This document shows positions 20,977 through 27,918 of a stretch of 33,271 nt of DNA, piece by piece. The stretch covers positions 1-33,271 of the forward strand of contig JBBQAA010000081.1 in assembly GCA_038276395.1 (NCBI GenBank). The letters run 5' to 3'. The notes beneath the pieces are model-generated. The model was not told the DNA's origin, ran no database searches, and saw nothing but the letters and a program-made list of their open reading frames with translations. This DNA is from JBBQAA01 sp038276395 (GTDB taxonomy: Bacteria; Actinomycetota; Thermoleophilia; Solirubrobacterales; Solirubrobacteraceae). How positions within the stretch are numbered: position 1 is the first letter of the stretch; each line of letters begins with the position of its first letter. The position numbers and the translations under genes are program-made.

Positions 20977-22668
20977 CTACAGGCTCCCTTCGATCGCGGT
21001 GACGAGCTCCTTCCAGCCGGCCCGGACGTCGGGCCCGAGGTGGACGCGCAGGGCGCGGCGTTCGCGCTCCTCGAGCACGGTGAAGTCCCCGCGCGCCTGC
21101 GCCGCCTTGACGACGCCGAAGGTGTACCTCGCGCTCGGGACCTGCAGGTCCTCCGCGTCGTCCTGCGTGACTTGGAGGAACACGCCGGAGTTGGGGCCGC
21201 CCTTGTACGCCTGCCCCGTCGAGTGCAGGAAGCGCGGGCCGAAACCGACGCAGGTGGCGAGGTGGCGGGCGTCGCGGATCCGCGCCCGGAGCTCGTTCAG
21301 CTCGTCCTGGCGGGCCTCGGTGCGGGGGCCGTAGAAGAGCAGCGCGACGTAGTCGCCCGCGCCCGCGCGCGCGAGGTGGGCGGCGATCGCGCCTGTCGCG
21401 TCGTCGTGCGGGAGGCCGTCGGCCTTCCCGTAGAGCGCGACGTTCTCCCCGCGGGCGAAGGGCGTCTCCTCGGGCAGCGCCCCCGACTCCTCGTACTCCT
21501 CGGTCAGCTTCCGCGTGGCGACCTTCGAGGCCTCGACGTCGGGCTGGTTGAACGGGTCGATGCCGATGACGGCACCGGCGACGGCGGTGGCGAGCTCCCA
21601 GCGGAAGATCTCGCCGCCGACCGCGTAGACGTCCTTGAGGGTGATCGTGATGACGGGGTGGCCGGCGTCGCGGAGAGTGGCCACGGCGGCGTCCTGCTCG
21701 GGGTCGGCGCCGTCCGCGAGCCGCACGTAGGCGAACAGGCGATCCTCCCCGTAGGCCTCCGGCGCGCCGAGCGGCTCACGGTCGACGGGGACGATCCCCT
21801 TCCCCTGCTTGCCGGTCGACTCGGCCACGAGCTGCTCGAGCCAGGCGCCGAGGTCGGCGATGCCCGGCGAGGCGACGAGCGTCAGCTTGTCGCGGCCGCG
21901 GTTCGCGCCGGCGCCCATGACGGCACCGAGCACGACGCCCGGGTTCTCGGCGGCGGGGACGTCCGGCCCGCAGGCCTCGGCCATCGCCTGGGCGCTCTGC
22001 AGGAAGCGCCCGAGATCCAGGCCGATGACCGCGCCGGGGACCATGCCGAAGTTCGACAGCGCGGAGTAGCGCCCGCCGATCGACGGCACGCCCGCGAAGA
22101 CCTCGCGAAAGCCGTTGGCGCGCGCCTTGTCCTCGAGCGCGGAGCCGGGGTCGGTGACGGCGATGAACTGGCGGGCGGCGCGATCCTTGCCGATCTCCTC
22201 GGAGAGGCGGGTGAAGAAGTAGTCCTCGAAGATGTTCGGCTCGAGCGTCGAGCCCGACTTGCTCGAGACGACGAAGAGCGTCGTCGCGAGCGTGACCGCG
22301 TCGGCCACGGCGCGGACCTGCGCCGGGTCGGTCGAGTCGAGGACGTGCAGGACGGGGTGGCCCTCCGCCGCGCCGAAGGTCTCGGCGAGCAGCTCCGGGC
22401 AGAGGCTCGAACCGCCCATGCCGAGCAGGACGGCGTCGGTGAAGCCGGCCTCACGGACGTCGGCGGCGAGCTCGGTGAGCGGCGTCAGGTCGGCGAGCTG
22501 GTCGCGGGCGACGGTGAGCCAGCCGGTCCACTTCGCCTCGTCCTCGCCGGTCCACAGGGCGGCGTCACCCTCCCACAGGCGGCGCGCGTTCCCCTTCTCT
22601 TCCCAGGCCGCGACGGTCTCGTCGACCGCGTTGCGGAGATCGGTGGGAAGCGCGAGGTCGAGGTCCAT
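20977..22668 (-). CDS. pgi: Glucose-6-phosphate isomerase
   Basis: This is a 563-residue two-SIS-domain isomerase interconverting glucose 6-phosphate and fructose 6-phosphate. The first SIS site shows G-M-G-G-S-S-L (83-89) and the phosphate loop S-S-K-S-G-S-T (135-141), followed by the sugar-isomerase motif G-G-R-Y-S-A-L-S-N-F-G. It resembles the PGI half of transaldolase-PGI fusions (P-F-N-Q-P-D-V-E, L-H-S-T-G-Q-A-Y-K-G-G-P-N-S-G at the C-terminus) more than the E. coli PGI. It is first in the minus-strand operon pgi-gnd-zwf-HAD-ROK and divergent from rpiA (68 bp). No transaldolase gene is attached or adjacent. Confidence 0.95.
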   Translation of the reverse strand: MDLDLALPTDLRNAVDETVAAWEEKGNARRLWEGDAALWTGEDEAKWTGWLTVARDQLADLTPLTELAADVREAGFTDAVLLGMGGSSLCPELLAETFGAAEGHPVLHVLDSTDPAQVRAVADAVTLATTLFVVSSKSGSTLEPNIFEDYFFTRLSEEIGKDRAARQFIAVTDPGSALEDKARANGFREVFAGVPSIGGRYSALSNFGMVPGAVIGLDLGRFLQSAQAMAEACGPDVPAAENPGVVLGAVMGAGANRGRDKLTLVASPGIADLGAWLEQLVAESTGKQGKGIVPVDREPLGAPEAYGEDRLFAYVRLADGADPEQDAAVATLRDAGHPVITITLKDVYAVGGEIFRWELATAVAGAVIGIDPFNQPDVEASKVATRKLTEEYEESGALPEETPFARGENVALYGKADGLPHDDATGAIAAHLARAGAGDYVALLFYGPRTEARQDELNELRARIRDARHLATCVGFGPRFLHSTGQAYKGGPNSGVFLQVTQDDAEDLQVPSARYTFGVVKAAQARGDFTVLEERERRALRVHLGPDVRAGWKELVTAIEGSL

Positions 22669-22702
22669 GGGCGTGCATGATGCCGCTTCGCCCTTACGGC
22701 CG

Positions 22703-22722
22703 CGTGACGGGGCCGTGACGGG
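22703..22722. promoter_or_regulatory. Tandem CGTGACGGG repeat in the pgi/rpiA divergent region
   Basis: CGTGACGGG occurs at 22703-22711 and again at 22714-22722, exactly 11 bp apart (one helical turn), within the 68-bp region between the pgi and rpiA start codons. It could be a site for a shared regulator of both sugar-phosphate units. No activator or repressor gene is adjacent. The evidence is position and periodicity only. Confidence 0.35.
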
Positions 22723-22736
22723 TACCGTGCGCCGCG

Positions 22737-23357
22737 GTGAGCGCGATCGAGGCGGGCAAGCGGGAGGCGGCCGAGGCGGCGGCGCTGCTCGTCAAGGACG
22801 GGATGCGGATCGGCCTCGGGACGGGCACGACCGTCGCCCATCTGCTCCCCGCGCTGGCCCGGCGGCGCCTGCGCATCCGCTGCGTGGCGACCTCCGAGGC
22901 CACCGCGGAGGCGGCCCGCGCGCTCGGGCTGGAGGTCGAGCCCTTCGACTCCCTCGAGGCGCTCGACATCGCCATCGACGGCGCCGACCAGGTCGACCCG
23001 GAGGGCTGGCTCGTCAAGGGCGGCGGCGGCGCCCACGTGCGCGAGAAGATCGTCGCCGCCGCGGCCGCGGAATTCGTCGTCATCGCCACGCCGGAGAAGC
23101 GGGTGGCGCGCGTCGGGCCGCCGGTGCCGGTGGAGATCCTGCCCTTCGGGCTGCCGGCGACGCTCGCGGCGCTCGCCCCGGCCGCGCTGCGCGCCGGCAC
23201 CGCGGCCTCCCCGGACGGCGGGCTGATCGCCGACGCCGCCGCCGCGTTCGCCGACCCGGCCGCGCGCGCGGCGGAGCTCGACGCCGTGCCCGGGGTCGTC
23301 GGCCACGGCCTCTTCCCCCCCGCGCTCGTCGCGCGCGTCATCATCGGCGGGGAGTGA
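22737..23357 (+). CDS. rpiA: Ribose-5-phosphate isomerase A
   Basis: The 206-residue enzyme interconverts ribose and ribulose 5-phosphates. Motifs match RpiA: G-L-G-T-G-T-T-V-A-H (phosphate loop), T-S-E-A-T, D-I-A-I-D-G-A-D-Q-V-D with the catalytic acidic residues, and L-V-K-G-G-G-G-A-H-V-R-E-K-I with the catalytic Lys and Glu. It is slightly shorter than E. coli RpiA (219). It starts at GTG 22737, divergent from pgi, so the two transcription units together provide the oxidative pentose-phosphate branch down to ribose 5-phosphate. The next gene follows with a stop-start overlap or a 2-bp gap. Confidence 0.94.
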   Translation: MSAIEAGKREAAEAAALLVKDGMRIGLGTGTTVAHLLPALARRRLRIRCVATSEATAEAARALGLEVEPFDSLEALDIAIDGADQVDPEGWLVKGGGGAHVREKIVAAAAAEFVVIATPEKRVARVGPPVPVEILPFGLPATLAALAPAALRAGTAASPDGGLIADAAAAFADPAARAAELDAVPGVVGHGLFPPALVARVIIGGE

Positions 23358-23359
23358 GC

Positions 23360-23974
23360 ATGCGCGACATCAGCGTCCCCATCCGCGACGGCATGTGGGT
23401 CTACCACGACAACCCGGGCGTGTCGCTCTCCCTGGCCCAGACCATCGACCGCGGCGAGGGCGCCAACGTCTCCCGGCTCGACTTCGGCGTGCACACGGGC
23501 ACGCACGTCGACGCGCCGCGCCACTTCTTCGACGACGGCTCCGACGCCGCCGCGATCCCGCCCGAAGCGCTGAGCGGGCCGGCCTGGGTCATCGACGCCA
23601 CGGCCATCGACGGCCCGCTCGACGCGGCCGCCCTCGCGCGGCTCGAGCTGCCGCCGGAGGGCACGGAGCGGCTGCTCTTCCGCACGACGAACTCGGCCCT
23701 GTGGGCGCGGGACGAGTTCACGCGCGAGTTCGTCCGCTTCGCGGGCTCGGGCGCCGAGGTGATCCGGGCGCGCGGAGCGCGGCTCGTGGGCATCGACTAC
23801 CTCTCGATCGGCGATCCCGACGCCCATCGCGTCTTCCTCGCCGACGGGATCGTTCCGCTCGAGGGCCTGGACCTCTCGGGCGTCCCCGCCGGCCGCTACG
23901 ACCTCCTGTGCACCGCGCTGCGGATCGCGGGCTCCGACGGCGCCCCGGCGCGCGCGCTGCTGCTCGACGCGTGA
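23360..23974 (+). CDS. Cyclase-family metal hydrolase (kynurenine formamidase-like)
   Basis: The 204-residue protein belongs to the PF04199 cyclase family: H-T-G-T-H-V-D-A-P-R-H-F (45-56) is the family's metal-binding motif (H-x-G-T-H-x-D-x-P-x-H). The N-terminus D-I-S-V-P-I-R-D-G-M is also typical. Members include bacterial kynurenine formamidase (KynB) and polyketide cyclases; no kyn genes are here, so the substrate is open. ATG 23360 is preceded by GGGGAG; GTG 23354, which overlaps the rpiA stop as GTGA, is the alternative start. Its stop codon lies 5 bp before palindrome R2. Confidence 0.88.
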   Translation: MRDISVPIRDGMWVYHDNPGVSLSLAQTIDRGEGANVSRLDFGVHTGTHVDAPRHFFDDGSDAAAIPPEALSGPAWVIDATAIDGPLDAAALARLELPPEGTERLLFRTTNSALWARDEFTREFVRFAGSGAEVIRARGARLVGIDYLSIGDPDAHRVFLADGIVPLEGLDLSGVPAGRYDLLCTALRIAGSDGAPARALLLDA

Positions 23975-23978
23975 GCTC

Positions 23979-24021
23979 GAGTGGCTCGATCCGCGCGGTA
24001 TGCGCGCCGTTCGAGCCACTC
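23979..24021 (+). repeat. 43-bp nested palindrome, copy R2 (3' boundary of the DUF559 gene)
   Basis: GAGTGGC (23979-23985), 7-base spacer, core GCGCGGTATGCGCGC (23993-24007), 7-base spacer, GCCACTC (24015-24021). The outer pairing extends to a perfect 11-bp inverted repeat (GAGTGGCTCGA / TCGAGCCACTC). The TGA stop of the DUF559 gene (24020-24022, minus strand) overlaps its right arm. The core ATG points into the gene, opposite to R3, so R2 and R3 are in inverted orientation; by eye they match at 34 of 43 positions. Confidence 0.88.
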
Positions 24022-24931
24022 AACCGGTCGGCGACAGCTCGCGGCGGATCATCTCCGGGAAGGGGCCGGCGGTCACATCGCCCCAGCCGTAGCGGCGCAC
24101 CCGGAGCCCGAGCCCTCTGACGCGGACGTCTCGGGCGCGGTCGAGGTGCTTCCGGTGGGCGTGGTACGCGCGGCCGTCGAGCTCGACCGCGAGGCCGGCG
24201 TCCTCCCAGAAGAGATCGACCTCGGCGCCGGCGTCCGCAAGCCAGACGTTCACGCGCGGTGGCGGCACGCCCGCAGCCATCAGCCGCTCGAGCGCCCGCG
24301 CCTCGAGCGCCGAGCGGGTCAGGTGCGCGTCGGGATGGCGCTCCTCGAGGACCGAGCGGACGATCGCCACGCCCCGAAGCCGCCCCGGCCGCCGGAGAAT
24401 CTCGTCGACCGCCCACTGGTCGTAGATCCGCCGGACGAGCGCCTGATTGACCGCGTAGGCGACCCGCCGGCGGGGCTTCCAGGCGGCGACGTCGACGAAC
24501 GTCCGGGGGACGGAGGTGACGGGAACGCCGTCCTCCCAGGCCCAGTCTCGTTCCGCGAGCCGGCAGCGATGCACAACGAGACCCTCAAGGCTCCGCGCGA
24601 CGCCGCATCCGGGCGCGACGGTCACGTCGAAGACCGTGCGGGCGTCGTCCACCAAGCCAAGGTGCTCCGCCGCGGACAGTCCCGACAAGACGGCGCCCTC
24701 GCCGCACGCCAGCACCGCCGCCAGCCGGCGCCCGAGCGGTCGGAGCTGCGCGTGACCGACGGCGTAGACGTGGCGGTGGACGACCAGCAGGCGCCGACTC
24801 GCGACCATGCGCTCGACCCGATGACGGCTCAGGCCGCGGGCGATCAGCTGGCGATGGGCGACCACCCCGTGCTGCCGCTCGGCCAGCCGGGCCAACACGG
24901 CGTCGCGTCGAGTGGCTGAGACCGCGCGCAT
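24020..24931 (-). CDS. AbiEi-like N-terminus fused to DUF559 (Vsr-like) nuclease domain
   Basis: The 303-residue protein starts at ATG 24931, inside palindrome R3, with MRAVSATRR. Residues about 8-60 form a winged-helix-like segment (V-L-A-R-L-A-E-R-Q-H-G-V-V-A-H-R-Q-L, R-V-E-R-M-V-A-S-R-R-L) and continue H-R-H-V-Y-A-V-G-H, the pattern of AbiEi-type antitoxin N-termini. The C-terminal part (about 205-295) is DUF559: L-E-A-R-A-L-E-R-L, A-E-V-D-L-F-W (Asp239), A-V-E-L-D-G-R-A-Y-H (Glu250/Asp252), R-D-V-R-V-R-G-L-G, resembling Vsr/PD-(D/E)xK endonucleases. Reading frame continues upstream, but that part is antisense to the alpha/beta hydrolase. No AbiEii toxin is adjacent. A nuclease or self-regulating role is inference. 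Confidence 0.85.
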   Translation of the reverse strand: MRAVSATRRDAVLARLAERQHGVVAHRQLIARGLSRHRVERMVASRRLLVVHRHVYAVGHAQLRPLGRRLAAVLACGEGAVLSGLSAAEHLGLVDDARTVFDVTVAPGCGVARSLEGLVVHRCRLAERDWAWEDGVPVTSVPRTFVDVAAWKPRRRVAYAVNQALVRRIYDQWAVDEILRRPGRLRGVAIVRSVLEERHPDAHLTRSALEARALERLMAAGVPPPRVNVWLADAGAEVDLFWEDAGLAVELDGRAYHAHRKHLDRARDVRVRGLGLRVRRYGWGDVTAGPFPEMIRRELSPTG

Positions 24932-24952
24932 ATCGCGCTCTTGGAGCCACTC
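24910..24952 (-). repeat. 43-bp nested palindrome, copy R3 (start-codon boundary of the DUF559 gene)
   Basis: Read on the minus strand: GAGTGGC (24952-24946), 7-base spacer, core GCGCGATATGCGCGC (24938-24924), 7-base spacer, GCCACTC (24916-24910). The arms extend to a perfect 10-bp inverted repeat on the plus strand (24908-24917 with 24945-24954). The DUF559 ATG (24931-24929) is in the centre of the core, so in the mRNA the start codon would lie at the tip of the inner stem. No strong Shine-Dalgarno is visible. Confidence 0.88.
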
Positions 24953-25021
24953 GATCTCGGACACACCGGTATAGGGCTCGGAGCGCGGCCGCTCTCCCCC
25001 CGAACCTGCCACCATCGGCCC

Positions 25022-25807
25022 ATGCCCCACGCGAACATCAACGGCCAGCGGATCTTCTACGAGGACTCGGGGGAGGGCGAGGACGTCATCGTCTTCTCCC
25101 ACGGCTTCCTCATGGACCACTCGATGTTCGACCCGCAGGTCGACGCGCTCGCCGACGAGTGGCGCTGCGTCGCGTGGGACGAGCGCGGCCATGGGCAGAC
25201 CGAGACGACGGAGGACCCCTTCACCTACTGGGACTCGGCCGGCGACCTCATCGGCCTGCTCGACCACATCGGGGCCGAGCGCGCGGTGCTGGCCGGGATG
25301 TCCCAGGGCGGGTTCCTCTCGCTCCGCGCGGCGCTGAGCGCGCCCGGCCGCGTGCGCGGGCTCGTCCTCATGGACACGACCTCGGGGCCGGAGCCCGCGG
25401 AGCACATTCCCGCCTACGACCAGATGATCGAGGCGTGGCTGGCCCCGGACGGCCCGCCGCAGCCCGTCCTCGACGTCGTCGCCGGGCTCATCCTCGGCGC
25501 CGACTGGGACGGGACACCGCAGTGGCAGGAGCGCTGGCGCGCGCACCCGAAGGCCCAGGTCAGGCAGATCTACGCGACGCTCGTGGGACGGGACGACGTG
25601 ACACCGCGGATCGGGGAGATCGCCGCGCCCGCGCTCGTCGTCCACGGCGAGGAGGACGCCTCGATCGCCCCCGAGCGCGGCGAGGAGCTGGCCGACGGCC
25701 TGCCCGACGGCGAGCTCGTGACGATCCCCCACGCCGGCCACGCCGCCAACCTGACCCACCCCGAGCCGGTCAACGCGGCGATCGAGGCGTTCCTCGCGCG
25801 GCTGTAG
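25022..25807 (+). CDS. Alpha/beta hydrolase
   Basis: The protein has 261 residues with the full catalytic triad: nucleophile Ser94 in G-M-S-Q-G-G, acid Asp212 in H-G-E-E-D-A-S and His240 in H-A-G-H-A-A-N. The oxyanion segment S-H-G-F-L-M-D (26-32) and W-D-E-R-G-H-G-Q-T are typical of the esterase/haloperoxidase/3-oxoadipate enol-lactonase group. The substrate cannot be assigned. I chose ATG 25022 (M-P-H-A-N-I-N-G-Q-R, right before the first strand) rather than an open extension reaching back into palindrome R3. It is divergent from the DUF559 gene and ends 33 bp before a convergent gene. Confidence 0.9.
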   Translation: MPHANINGQRIFYEDSGEGEDVIVFSHGFLMDHSMFDPQVDALADEWRCVAWDERGHGQTETTEDPFTYWDSAGDLIGLLDHIGAERAVLAGMSQGGFLSLRAALSAPGRVRGLVLMDTTSGPEPAEHIPAYDQMIEAWLAPDGPPQPVLDVVAGLILGADWDGTPQWQERWRAHPKAQVRQIYATLVGRDDVTPRIGEIAAPALVVHGEEDASIAPERGEELADGLPDGELVTIPHAGHAANLTHPEPVNAAIEAFLARL

Positions 25808-25840
25808 CTCGGGCCGTGCCGCGGCACGCGCGGCCGGCGC

Positions 25841-26570
25841 CTACTCCGACGCGCGCAGCTCCTCGGTCAGCGCCGCGACGGCCTCGGGCCGGCCGTGGAA
25901 CCGCGCCGGGGTGTTCTGGAAGAGGACGATGCGCCACGCCCCCGGCCGCCCCTCGGCCAGGACCGTGTGCTGGGCGTGCAGGTCAGGGTCGAGCTCCTCC
26001 TTGCCGGGCGGCATCATTCCCGCCACGGCCCGGACCACGGCGGCGCCCGGGCCGACGAACCGCACGCTCCGCAGGCGCGTCGCATAGGGCACGGTCCGGT
26101 GGCTCGCGAAGGCCTCGCCGAGGGCGGAGGCGATCTCCGCGCGGCCCGCCATCTCGGAGCCGTCGAAGCCGATCGCAGTGCCACCCGGGGCGAACAGACC
26201 GGCGAACGCCTCCGCGTCGCGGCCGTTCCAGGCAGCGATGAGCCGCGCGTAGAGCGCGCGTGGCTCGTCCTCGTCCGACGGGAGGGCGAACTGAACCGCT
26301 CGGCGGCTCTCGGTCATCCGCTCGAGCTGCTCGCGCACGCGCAGGTGGAACGGGTGCTCGAGGTACTCCGTGAAGCGCCGCCTCGTCCTCGACCACGGCG
26401 AGGACGGCGAAGTCGGCGTTCCCCTCCCGCAGGCCGAGATCCGGGCCGAAGCGGTACTCCCGCACGGCCGGGATCTCCCCGGGCAGCGCGTCGAGCAGCT
26501 CGCGCAGGGCGTCAAGCTCGGCGTCGCCCACGCCCTCCTTCCACACCATCGAGACCGCGTGCTGGATCAC
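25841..26570 (-). CDS. Dabb (stress-responsive A/B barrel) plus NTF2/SnoaL-like domain protein, frameshifted
   Basis: The gene starts at GTG 26570, overlapping the crotonase stop as GTGA: V-I-Q-H-A-V-S-M-V-W-K-E-G-V, the typical Dabb opening. Near 26375-26382 the frame shifts; deleting one T joins D-E-A-A-L to T-E-Y-L-E-H-P-F-H and completes the Dabb fold through R-R-A-V-Q-F-A-L. The rest (P-R-A-L-Y-A-R-L-I-A-A-W-N-G-R-D-A-E-A-F to the end) is an SgcJ/SnoaL-like cone domain with the usual A-W-N-x-x-D-A-x-x-F. Restored length would be 242 residues. The two-domain fusion is unusual. Enzymatic role unknown. The frameshift may be a sequencing error. Confidence 0.75.
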
Positions 26571-27460
26571 GGAACGATCACGTTGGCCGGGTCGGGCTGC
26601 TCGCCGAGCGGCGCCTGGGAGTAGTCGCCGAAGGGCGCATCGCGGGCGCGGACGGCGGCGCCGACGCCCTCGGCCTCGGCGCGGGCGACGAACGCCCGGC
26701 CCTCCGGGATGTTCCGCATCAGGCCGTCGAGCACCGGGCCGAGGGTCTGGGTAGCGCCGAGGCCCATGTTCTCGTAGGCCTGGTTGACCATGAGCTTCAT
26801 CGCCGCGAGCTGCCCGGCGGGCAGCGCGGCCAGCTCCTCGGCCCGCGCCCGCACCGTGGCCTCGAGCTCGGCGAAGGGCACGGCGGCGTTGACGAGCTCG
26901 ACGTCCGCCGCCTCCCGCCCGGAGAGCGGGCGGCCGGTCAGCGCGTGCTCCTTGGCCTTGGCCAGGCCGAGCCGGTAGATCCACATGCCCGACAGATAGG
27001 TCCCCCAGACGCGGGAGTAGGGAGTGCCGATGCGGGCGTCCTCCGAGACGATGACGAGGTCGGCGCACAGCGCGAAGTCGCTGCCCCCGCCCACGCACCA
27101 GCCGTGGACCTGGGCGATGACGGGCTTGGGGGAGCGCCAGATGCTCATGAACTTCTGCGTGGGGGCGAGCGCGGGTGCCGTGGCGCCGGCCATGTCCTTG
27201 CCGGGATCCCATTCGCCGTCGGTCGTCAGGAGCTCGTCCCAGTGGCGAAAGCCGCCCCCGAAGTCGTAGCCGGCGCAGAAGGCGCGACCCGCCCCGCGCA
27301 GGACGATGACCTTGACCGCGGGATCGCGCACCGCGGCGTAAACGGCACCCTCCACGTCGTCGGGCATGGGCGGGACGATCGCGTTCAGCGCCTCCGGGCG
27401 GTTCAGCGTGATCGTGGCGATCGCGCCCGCCGTGTCGTAGAGGATCGTCTCGAAGTCCAC
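26567..27460 (-). CDS. Crotonase-fold (enoyl-CoA hydratase/isomerase family) protein
   Basis: 297 residues with crotonase motifs: L-N-R-P-E-A-L-N-A-I, CoA/oxyanion loop A-F-C-A-G-Y-D-F-G-G-G, and the second oxyanion H-G-W-C-V-G-G-G-S-D-F-A-L-C-A-D. The hydratase glutamates are not at the usual places (G-G-G-S-D; R-I-G-T-P-Y-S-R-V-W-G in the second), so plain hydratase activity is doubtful. The insert between about 70 and 100 (F-R-H-W-D-E-L-L-T-T-D) and the long C-terminal helix are typical of actinobacterial EchA-type paralogs. It is followed, with GTGA overlap, by the Dabb-NTF2 gene, so the pair may act on the same CoA thioester or product. Confidence 0.88.
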   Translation of the reverse strand: MDFETILYDTAGAIATITLNRPEALNAIVPPMPDDVEGAVYAAVRDPAVKVIVLRGAGRAFCAGYDFGGGFRHWDELLTTDGEWDPGKDMAGATAPALAPTQKFMSIWRSPKPVIAQVHGWCVGGGSDFALCADLVIVSEDARIGTPYSRVWGTYLSGMWIYRLGLAKAKEHALTGRPLSGREAADVELVNAAVPFAELEATVRARAEELAALPAGQLAAMKLMVNQAYENMGLGATQTLGPVLDGLMRNIPEGRAFVARAEAEGVGAAVRARDAPFGDYSQAPLGEQPDPANVIVP

Positions 27461-27473
27461 GCGCCGCGCGAGG

Positions 27474-27848
27474 CTACCGCGCGCGGCACCACACCGCGAC
27501 GTCCCACGTGCCGCGGCTCACCCGCGCCGTGGCCGTGCCGTTCCCCCAGCGCTGGATCGTGATCGGCCCGTAGGCCCCCGCGGGCGAGTGGTCGAGGACG
27601 TCGATGTAGTCCTCCCCGTCGTGGGCGAGGACCGAGGCGTCGTAGCCCGCCGGCACGAGCCCCGTGCCGTGGCAGGAGACCCCGGCGGCCTGGCCGGGGC
27701 GCACGTCGTAGACGCAGAAGGCGCGCTGCCCGCCGTAGGCCCCGCAGGGAACCGAATGGCGCGCGAGCTCGGCGCGGGCCGAGCCGGGCGGCAGCGACGC
27801 GAGCGCGGCGAGAGAGGCGGTGAGGGCGAGGAGCAGACGGATGAGCAT
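27474..27848 (-). CDS. Small secreted protein of unknown function
   Basis: From ATG 27848 the product has 124 residues. A Sec signal peptide is clear (M-L-I-R-L-L-L-A-L-T-A-S-L-A-A-L-A, cleavage likely after A-R-A at about 26). The mature part of about 98 residues has four cysteines (V-P-C-G, F-C-V-Y, V-S-C-H-G, V-W-C-R-A-R), probably two disulfides, and ends a few residues after the last. GAAAGG lies about 7 bases before the ATG and is a good ribosome binding site. No domain recognised. It lies downstream of two other exported-protein genes on the same strand. Confidence 0.78.
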   Translation of the reverse strand: MLIRLLLALTASLAALASLPPGSARAELARHSVPCGAYGGQRAFCVYDVRPGQAAGVSCHGTGLVPAGYDASVLAHDGEDYIDVLDHSPAGAYGPITIQRWGNGTATARVSRGTWDVAVWCRAR

Positions 27849-27850
27849 CG

Positions 27851-27877
27851 GGGCCTTTCGTTCGGTGACGAAGGCCC
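27851..27877 (-). promoter_or_regulatory. Stem-loop covering the ribosome binding site of the small secreted protein
   Basis: GGGCCTT (27851-27857) and AAGGCCC (27871-27877) are perfect inverted repeats; with one bulged base the stem extends inward (TTTCGT with ACGAA). On the minus-strand mRNA the 3' side contains the GAAAGG Shine-Dalgarno, so the fold would hide it. It lies between two co-directional genes, so it may also be a weak terminator of the upstream gene. No ligand-binding riboswitch was recognised. Confidence 0.45.
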
Positions 27878-27918
27878 TAGGTCGCGAGGCGCTCGCCCTC
27901 GCCCCCCCGGCCGATCCG

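Noticed and set aside
24941..25021. In-frame extension of the alpha/beta hydrolase back into palindrome R3
   Set aside because: The extra residues are unlike the family and the domain begins properly at ATG 25022; the frame is open only because GC-rich DNA has few stops.
25150..25165. Further GAGTGGC occurrences inside genes (for example near 1404, 25159)
   Set aside because: They lack the core and the second arm, and the codon context (E-W-R) explains them.
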